In this document: positions 1-5,280 of the stretch, piece by piece | How the letters are laid out: each line of letters opens with the position of its first letter | Position numbering within the stretch: position 1 is the first letter of the stretch | NCBI GenBank assembly: GCA_017452115.1 | Contig: JAFTNB010000114.1 | Span: forward strand, 1-8,738 | Reading direction: 5' to 3' | Length of the DNA: 8,738 nucleotides | Source of the DNA: Alphaproteobacteria bacterium | GTDB lineage: Bacteria > Pseudomonadota > Alphaproteobacteria > RF32 > CAG-239 | Notes under the pieces: model-generated | What the model was told of the DNA's origin: nothing | Databases searched by the model: none | What the model saw: only the letters and a program-made list of their open reading frames with translations | Made by a program: the position numbers and the translations under genes

Positions 1-1060
1 CAATTAAAGCAGGTGTCCAAACCGCAAGCAATGCCGGAATATCTCCATTAACCCCAAAGGCATATACTAATTGTGATAAAAAATAAACAATAAAACCTGT
101 AGAAATTCCCCCAACAATTAAATACATCACTCCGCCACGACGATTATTCGGACGTAATGCAAATACTGCAGCAACCAAAACCATTGCACACAACATAAAA
201 GGAGAAGACAACAAAGAAAGATAACGCAAACGATGCTTTTGCGCCGAAAATCCTGATTTTTCATAAAAACTTATCGTATCCGGCAAATTCCAAAAAGATA
301 TAGCTTCCGGCGGAATAAAATTTTCTTTAATTCTATCTATGGTAATTTCTGTTTTATATTTTATGTTATTAATAGTTTTAACCGGTTTCCCTGCTTCATA
401 AACTTTTACATCAGCAAGAGAAAATTCATTACTTTTTAGAGTCGCTCCATAAGCTTCAATACTTTTCTTTAAAGCTGCATTACGTCCCATTTCCAAAATC
501 GTTACGGCATGCAGTAATAATTCATTTTTTTCTTGCCGCACAGACCTTGCTTGTAAAACCATAAAATTATTTTCATCAATTGCTTCACGCAACCACAATC
601 CTTTTTCCGAAAACAAAACAGCTTTAGGATTACGTGTTTTAAAGCGATAATCCATTGTTTCATAAATTTCATTCATCTTTGCGGCAATTGGATTTATCAT
701 TGTAATATTTACAACACCAATTAGAAATGTTACAATCAATACAGATAACAAGAATCCCCAAATTGATACACCCGCAGCTCTGATAATTACAAATTCATTC
801 GATTTACTAACTTTCCAAAATGTAATCATCGCCGCAATCATCATCACAAAAGGAAAAACCATTTCAATTGTTTTAGGAAGTTTCATCAATGCCATTTGCA
901 TAACAAATCCAAATCCAACATCCTCACGACCGGAAGTCCGACGCAATAATTCCACCACTTCAAACAACATAACAATCCCCATTACCATCAGCAACACACC
1001 AAAGAAACTCATGAGAATTTGTTTACTTAAATATTTTCCTAATATTGATTTTGGGTTCAT
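1..1060 (-). CDS. lptG: LPS export ABC transporter permease LptG (3' end off window)
   Basis: LptG is one of the two inner-membrane permeases (with LptF) of the LptB2FGC transporter, which extracts lipopolysaccharide from the inner membrane and feeds it to the periplasmic Lpt bridge. The frame starts at an ATG whose complement is at 1058-1060 and stays open for 353 codons to the window edge. E. coli LptG is about 360 residues, so only the last few are missing. Visible are an N-terminal membrane helix (about residues 15-38), a second and third helix (about 62-82 and 97-120), a periplasmic beta-rich domain (about 125-275) and C-terminal helices from about 280. The cytoplasmic coupling segment SNEFVIIRAAG (87-97) and the HRLRYLSLLSSPF stretch before the fourth helix fit the LptF/LptG (YjgP/YjgQ) family. 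LptG is preferred over LptF from overall resemblance. The Shine-Dalgarno is weak. The gene lies 74 nt downstream of cysK on the same strand and may be cotranscribed with it. Confidence 0.88.
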   Translation of the reverse strand, partial: MNPKSILGKYLSKQILMSFFGVLLMVMGIVMLFEVVELLRRTSGREDVGFGFVMQMALMKLPKTIEMVFPFVMMIAAMITFWKVSKSNEFVIIRAAGVSIWGFLLSVLIVTFLIGVVNITMINPIAAKMNEIYETMDYRFKTRNPKAVLFSEKGLWLREAIDENNFMVLQARSVRQEKNELLLHAVTILEMGRNAALKKSIEAYGATLKSNEFSLADVKVYEAGKPVKTINNIKYKTEITIDRIKENFIPPEAISFWNLPDTISFYEKSGFSAQKHRLRYLSLLSSPFMLCAMVLVAAVFALRPNNRRGGVMYLIVGGISTGFIVYFLSQLVYAFGVNGDIPALLAVWTPALI

Positions 1061-1134
1061 ATTATCAAATCCACTTATCCAAACAACTTATACGATAAAT
1101 AAAAAACATATATTTAGCAATCCTTATTATCCGG

Positions 1135-2064
1135 TCAGTCAAAAAAACCTAAAGATAAATATCTTTCTGCAGAATCAGGAAGAATAATTATGATATTTTT
1201 TCCTTTCATTTCTTCTCTCTTTCCAACTTCAATAGCCGCAGCAACCGCTGCCCCGGAAGAAATACCGATTAATAAGCCCTCGCTTTTAGCCACATTTTTA
1301 GCCAATTCAATCGCTTTTTCATCCTCTATATCCACAACTTCATTTACCAATAAAGCATCATAAAAATCAGGAACAAATCCGGCTCCGATTCCTAAAATAT
1401 TGTGAGTTCCCGCATTTCCACCATTTAAAACAGGACTTTTTTCAGGCTCCACCGCCACCACATATAAATCAGGATTATAAGTACGTAAAGTTGATGCAAT
1501 ACCGGTAAGAGTTCCGGAAGTTCCCACTGCAGAAACCAATACATCAACCTCCCCACCTGTATCTTCAAAAATTTCAATACTGGTACCAAAACGATGAGCA
1601 TTTGGATTAGCCTGATTAGAAAATTGGTTAAGCAACACCACATTAGAATTCTTTTCCAATAACAAGTTTGCTTTTGCAATTGCCCCGCTCATTCCGTCTT
1701 CTGCAGGAGTAAGTATAACTTCTGCCCCCAAATGACGCATTAGAACAATTCGCTCTTTGCTCATATTTTCCGGCATTGTTATCACCAATTTATATCCTTT
1801 AGCAGCACAAATAGCTGCTAATCCTATGCCTGTATTACCGGAAGTTGCCTCCAAAAAGATTGTATCAGCATTAATTTTTCCGGATTTTTCTGCTTCTTCA
1901 ATCATATTGAGAGCAGCTCTGTCTTTAATCGAAAATGCCGGATTATAAAATTCACATTTTCCCAATAAATTTGCCTTTATTTTATACTTTCTGGCTATAT
2001 TAGAAAGCTTAAGCAATGGGGTTTTCCCAACCATTTCTGTAATAGAATTATAAATTTTTACCAT
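1135..2064 (-). CDS. cysK: cysteine synthase (O-acetylserine sulfhydrylase)
   Basis: This PLP enzyme makes L-cysteine from O-acetylserine and sulfide in the cytoplasm. The 309-residue product matches the usual CysK length. Landmarks are NPAFSIKDRAA with the predicted Schiff-base Lys47, the substrate-binding loop ATSGNTG (73-79), NQFSNQANPNAH (146-157), the phosphate-binding loop GTSGTLTG (181-188), GISSGAA (267-273) facing the pyridine nitrogen, and the C-terminal PDSAERYLS. The phosphate loop has Ser where CysK usually has Gly and CysM usually Thr, so CysM-like or related substrate use cannot be excluded. The frame is open upstream to a TTG at 2097, but the ATG at 2064 is chosen. It has GAGGG at 2070-2074 with 5-nt spacing and gives the family's usual start, MVKIYNSITE. 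The gene diverges from the Sel1-repeat gene and lies upstream of lptG. CysK versus CysM is the main doubt; the fold and chemistry are clear. Confidence 0.88.
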   Translation of the reverse strand: MVKIYNSITEMVGKTPLLKLSNIARKYKIKANLLGKCEFYNPAFSIKDRAALNMIEEAEKSGKINADTIFLEATSGNTGIGLAAICAAKGYKLVITMPENMSKERIVLMRHLGAEVILTPAEDGMSGAIAKANLLLEKNSNVVLLNQFSNQANPNAHRFGTSIEIFEDTGGEVDVLVSAVGTSGTLTGIASTLRTYNPDLYVVAVEPEKSPVLNGGNAGTHNILGIGAGFVPDFYDALLVNEVVDIEDEKAIELAKNVAKSEGLLIGISSGAAVAAAIEVGKREEMKGKNIIIILPDSAERYLSLGFFD

Positions 2065-2155
2065 ATTCGCCCTCTTTGCCTTGTTTATAATCAGCAAAAT
2101 ATCCTTTAATAACTAACATCTATTGATTACTATACAATAAAAATAAGGAAATAAA

Positions 2156-2716
2156 ATGAAAAAAATATTTTTTACAATTATCTGTCTGCTTTTTTCGTTT
2201 TCACAAGCTTCTGCAGAAAGTTTGGATGAACTTTATCGCGATTTAATAAAATCAGATAATGAAGGTTATCTGCCCATGTTTGTAAAAAATCGCAAAATAC
2301 CGGATATCTTAACCGACAACAAAATTTCCGATTCTGAGGTCGCTCAACCAACGGAAGCTGTTGTTCAAGAACCATCAGAAGTAAACTTCATAAACCACCA
2401 TAAGATTAAAGAAGAAGAAAATAAAGCCGCATTAATAAAATGGGAAAATACTATCAAAGCTATTCAACAAAATAATGTTTCCCCCATAGATTTAGAAGAA
2501 ATTATTATTCAAAGCGAAAAAAACAATCCTAAAGCTGTAGAAATTTACGCTTGGATGAATACAAAAGGTGTCGGAATTAAACAAAATTTATTAAAAGCTT
2601 TTGAATTATATCAAAAAGCGGCAAAACTCGGTGTTGCTAACGCCGAAAATAATGCCGCCCAAATATACAAAGTCCTATCGTCTGACCAAAGAGCACAATT
2701 ATTAAACAATTTTTAA
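2156..2716 (+). CDS. secreted protein with a Sel1-like repeat
   Basis: The 186-residue product begins with a clear signal peptide: MKK, a hydrophobic stretch at 4-16, and a likely signal peptidase I site after ASA at residue 20. A low-complexity, Glu/Lys-rich linker follows (about 55-95). The C-terminal part (about 127-171) holds one Sel1-like/TPR-type repeat, recognisable by MNTKGVGIKQN followed by KAFELYQKAAKLGVANAENN and a final alanine-rich helix. Sel1-like repeats form helical hairpins that mediate protein-protein contacts, so a periplasmic scaffold or adaptor role is a reasonable inference, but no specific function can be assigned. The start is well supported: AAGGA at 2145-2149 lies 6 nt before the ATG. 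The gene diverges from cysK across a 91-nt gap and converges on gmk, with their stop codons overlapping. Confidence 0.78.
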   Translation: MKKIFFTIICLLFSFSQASAESLDELYRDLIKSDNEGYLPMFVKNRKIPDILTDNKISDSEVAQPTEAVVQEPSEVNFINHHKIKEEENKAALIKWENTIKAIQQNNVSPIDLEEIIIQSEKNNPKAVEIYAWMNTKGVGIKQNLLKAFELYQKAAKLGVANAENNAAQIYKVLSSDQRAQLLNNF

Positions 2717-3390
2717 GAATGTTCAGCCTTATCTTCTTCAGCTTCTTTCATTAATTCTTTAACAAATCGCTTAAGTCCGACTTGACGAACTCGTTTCATT
2801 CTTTCTCCGGATATAATACGTTGAACTTTACGAATGGTTTCTTCCAAATCCACATTAACAATTACATAATCAAATTCATCCCAATGAATAATCTTATCCA
2901 GAATAATTCCCATCCGCTTTTCAATTACCTCTCGAGAGTCAGTACCACGACTTTCCAAACGCCGGCGTAATTCTTTAATTGACGGAGGTAATAAATAAAT
3001 TGTTACCACATCATCACCGGCTTTTTCACGCATTTCACGCGCACCGGCCCAATCAATATCAAATAACACATCTTGTCCAACATTAATAAAACTATCAACT
3101 TCTGAACGCAATGTTCCATAACGTGCCGAATATTGTGATTCTACATGTTCATAAAAAGCATCTTCTGCCAAATATTTATCATATTGTTCATCTGTCACAA
3201 AAATATAATCTACCCCATCAACTTCACCGGCACGTTTAGGACGAGTAGTAACTGATACCGAAAACTTAATATTTGGATCACGAGCCAATAATTCTTTTAC
3301 TACTGCACTTTTCCCTGTTCCGGATGGAGCCTCAATAATAAACATTGCCCCTTTACGAACTTTTTTCAATTCATCAATAATTTCATCCAT
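2713..3390 (-). CDS. gmk: guanylate kinase
   Basis: Guanylate kinase phosphorylates GMP to GDP with ATP, an essential cytoplasmic step in purine nucleotide supply. The product from the chosen start is 225 residues, normal to slightly long for the family. The P-loop APSGTGKS is at 21-28. The GMP-binding segment TTRPKRAGEVDGVDYIFV is at 48-65, YGT at 91-93, and the conserved DIDWAGA at 111-117 (usually DIDWQGA). The LID-region sequence RLESRGTDS and the KRM segment (about 144-160) are also present. The open frame extends to a GTG at 3402, but the ATG at 3390 is preferred because GAGG (complement of 3397-3400) lies 6 nt before it. That Shine-Dalgarno overlaps the yicC stop codon, so translation is probably coupled to yicC. 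The C-terminal tail (about 196-225) is rich in Lys and Glu. The stop overlaps that of the convergent Sel1-repeat gene. Confidence 0.95.
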   Translation of the reverse strand: MDEIIDELKKVRKGAMFIIEAPSGTGKSAVVKELLARDPNIKFSVSVTTRPKRAGEVDGVDYIFVTDEQYDKYLAEDAFYEHVESQYSARYGTLRSEVDSFINVGQDVLFDIDWAGAREMREKAGDDVVTIYLLPPSIKELRRRLESRGTDSREVIEKRMGIILDKIIHWDEFDYVIVNVDLEETIRKVQRIISGERMKRVRQVGLKRFVKELMKEAEEDKAEHS

Positions 3391-3398
3391 AACACACC

Positions 3399-4307
3399 TC
3401 ACTCAATATTTTGGACTTGTTCGCGGAATTGTTCAATTAAAGTTTTCAATTGCATTCCACAATTTGTTAATTCAATTTCTGTCGATTTAGAACAAATAGT
3501 ATTAGTTTCTCGGTTAAGTTCCTGACACAAAAAATCTAACCGCCGTCCCACTGCTCCATCAGTCTGCAACAATTCCTTAGCTGTCTTAATATGAGCATTC
3601 AAACGATCTGTTTCTTCTTTAATATCAGCACGATTAACCAACAACACCATTTCTTGCGCCAAACGCTCTTCGCTAATCTGATTAGCTGCTGATTCTAATA
3701 ATAAATCTAACTGCTGCATCAATTTAGCTTTCAAGCGCTCCGGCATATTTATTGCAATATTTTCAATCTTTTTAACTACACTTTCTACTTCTATCAATAA
3801 ACCCGATAAAACAGATACAATTTTATTTCCTTCTGCTTGCCTGTCTTTTATTAAAATATTCAAACATTCAACAAAACTTGAAACTATCTGATTCTGCAAA
3901 TACTCTAAATGTTCTTCATCAAGCTGACTGTCTTCAACTTCCACCACACCACGAATATTTAAGAGTTCTGCCGGATTCGGTTTTTGCCATCTATCCGGGT
4001 TCTGCTGATAAAGTTTCAAAGCTTGTTCTGCCAGCTGTTGCAAAAGCTGCTCATTAATTTTTACTTTTGGTTCTTCATTTTGCACCAAAACATCCAAACA
4101 AGCATACACATTGCCGCGTGACAAATACTCCGCCGTTTTATTTTTCAAAGTTAAAGCAATTGCATCAAGCCAAAATGGCAATTTTGTTTTAACCTCTAAT
4201 GATTTACCATTAACTGATTTCAATTCCCAAAACCAAGAATAATCAATTTCACCTATTCTTGCATTACCGGTTACTCTAGCAAATCCGGTCATACTGGATA
4301 TATTCAA
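3399..4307 (-). CDS. yicC: YicC/YloC family endoribonuclease
   Basis: The 302-residue product has the full YicC architecture. An N-terminal YicC-like domain begins SMTGFAR (5-11) and continues with WELKSVNGKSLEV (27-39). The C-terminal DUF1732 domain contains RADIKEETDRLNAHI (226-240) and GRRLDFLCQELNRETNT (254-270) and ends REQVQNIE. E. coli YicC and B. subtilis YloC have been assigned endoribonuclease activity; the same is inferred here. No ATG fits the ribosome-binding site. The best start is a TTG at 4307, preceded by GAGGAG (complement of 4315-4320) with 7-nt spacing. The first ATG, at 4292, is 22 nt from that site, and the frame also reaches a TTG at 4322 that overlaps the Shine-Dalgarno. 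The gene runs directly into gmk, a common bacterial arrangement, and its stop overlaps the gmk ribosome-binding site. It diverges from the dehydrogenase gene. Confidence 0.93.
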   Translation of the reverse strand: MNISSMTGFARVTGNARIGEIDYSWFWELKSVNGKSLEVKTKLPFWLDAIALTLKNKTAEYLSRGNVYACLDVLVQNEEPKVKINEQLLQQLAEQALKLYQQNPDRWQKPNPAELLNIRGVVEVEDSQLDEEHLEYLQNQIVSSFVECLNILIKDRQAEGNKIVSVLSGLLIEVESVVKKIENIAINMPERLKAKLMQQLDLLLESAANQISEERLAQEMVLLVNRADIKEETDRLNAHIKTAKELLQTDGAVGRRLDFLCQELNRETNTICSKSTEIELTNCGMQLKTLIEQFREQVQNIE

Positions 4308-4334
4308 AATAACACTCCTCAAAAACTATTTTTT

Positions 4335-4363
4335 ATATTATGCTTGAAATTATAAAAACTAAA
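4335..4363 (-). promoter_or_regulatory. candidate sigma70-type promoter for yicC-gmk
   Basis: On the minus strand, TTTAGT (complement of 4358-4363) and TAATAT (complement of 4335-4340) are separated by exactly 17 nt. The -10 ends 27 nt upstream of the TTG start, leaving room for a short leader with the GAGGAG site. The call is visual only and the region is very AT-rich, so chance matches are likely. Confidence 0.35.
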
Positions 4364-4382
4364 ACTTAATTCAGGATTAAAA

Positions 4383-5144
4383 ATGATAAAAAATGCTCAA
4401 AATATCTTAATTACCGGTGCCAGCAGCGGTATCGGACAAGCTCTTGCTGTTTATTATTCTCAAAACGGAGTTCAAAATTTGTTTATTTGCGGCCGTAACG
4501 CCGAAAGATTAGATGAAACAGTAAAATTATGCCAAAATGGCAAAGTTAAAATACATAGTAAAACTATTGATGTAAAAAAACAAAATGAAATTGCCGACTG
4601 GATAGCTGAATGCGAAAAAATAGCACCATTACATCTGGTTATTGCCAACGCCGGTGTTGCGACCTTAAGCGAAACTCCGGAAAATATATATAATACTTTT
4701 TCAACCAATATTTTTGGCGTTTTACATACGGTTATTCCTACAATCGAAATTTATAAACAACGCCAAGATACGCAAAAAGCCATTGCTATTATCAGTTCTA
4801 TTGCCGGTTATCATGGCTTGCCCAGCTGCCCATCATATAGTGCTTCTAAAGCTTGCGTAAAAGCTTGGGGCGAAGCTCTGCGCGGTGATTTATTGCAATA
4901 TAACATTAAAGTTAGTACTATTTGCCCCGGATTCGTTCGTTCACGCATTACTGATAAAAATACTTGCCCTATGCCTTTTTTCTGGGAAACAGAAAAGGCA
5001 GCTCAAGTAATTGCTGACCGAATTGATAAAAACATCGGATTAATAGCATTCCCATGGCCTGTTAGATTCAGTGCTTGGTTTATGTCAATTTTACCCAATA
5101 AGCTAAGTGAATTTATATATAACCGCCTCCCCCATAAGGTATAA
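4383..5144 (+). CDS. short-chain dehydrogenase/reductase (SDR family)
   Basis: This 253-residue protein is a classical SDR, an NAD(P)-dependent oxidoreductase with a Rossmann fold. The cofactor-binding TGASSGIG is at 11-18, followed by CGRNAERL (36-43), where the Arg suggests NADP preference. The structural NAG is at 89-91 and the active-site Asn in TNIFG at 109. The catalytic Ser (ISSIAG, about 139), Tyr152 and Lys156 (SYSASK) are all present. CPGFVRSRIT (181-190) is the usual PG loop. The substrate cannot be predicted. The C-terminal stretch, about 222-250, is rich in aromatic and hydrophobic residues (AFPWPVRFSAWFMSILP) and may form a membrane-associated or substrate-covering segment, as in several uncharacterised alphaproteobacterial SDRs. 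AGGA at 4373-4376 lies 6 nt before the ATG. The gene stands alone on the plus strand, divergent from yicC. Confidence 0.9.
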   Translation: MIKNAQNILITGASSGIGQALAVYYSQNGVQNLFICGRNAERLDETVKLCQNGKVKIHSKTIDVKKQNEIADWIAECEKIAPLHLVIANAGVATLSETPENIYNTFSTNIFGVLHTVIPTIEIYKQRQDTQKAIAIISSIAGYHGLPSCPSYSASKACVKAWGEALRGDLLQYNIKVSTICPGFVRSRITDKNTCPMPFFWETEKAAQVIADRIDKNIGLIAFPWPVRFSAWFMSILPNKLSEFIYNRLPHKV

Positions 5145-5214
5145 TAAACATCACATAAATAATATTTAAAGGATAATTTTTATACAAATTCGTTCTCCTG
5201 TTTCTCATCAAGTA

Positions 5215-5243
5215 TTTACATTAAGCAAAAGATATGATATAGT
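5215..5243 (+). promoter_or_regulatory. probable sigma70-type promoter for the Cys-rich secreted protein gene
   Basis: TTTACA at 5215-5220 and TATAGT at 5238-5243 are separated by 17 nt, the optimal spacing, each with one mismatch to consensus. The expected transcript start near 5250 leaves a leader of about 30 nt. This leader carries the Shine-Dalgarno GGAG (5270-5273), 7 nt before the ATG at 5281. The pairing of a good promoter with a well placed ribosome site supports 5281 as the native start of the gene, despite the odd N-terminal sequence that follows. Confidence 0.5.
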
Positions 5244-5280
5244 TCTAATTAGAGGAAATTTTTATAATTGGAGCTATAAG

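Noticed and set aside
1061..1134. Separate promoter or terminator between cysK and lptG
   Set aside because: No hairpin with a U-tract and no hexamer pair with acceptable spacing were found; cotranscription is as likely.
1425..1679. Minus-strand 84-residue frame
   Set aside because: It lies inside cysK in another frame and has no domain or ribosome site. The same applies to the other nested frames inside sel1, gmk, sdr, ftsH and the Cys-rich gene.
2065..2155. Promoter with TACAAT at 2133-2138 for the Sel1-repeat gene
   Set aside because: The transcript would start at or inside the Shine-Dalgarno (2145-2149), and no good -35 is present. The divergent promoters in this gap cannot be placed by eye.
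5145..5214. Terminator after the dehydrogenase gene or a small gene before the promoter
   Set aside because: Only AT-rich sequence without a GC-containing stem, and no small frame with a ribosome site, was seen.
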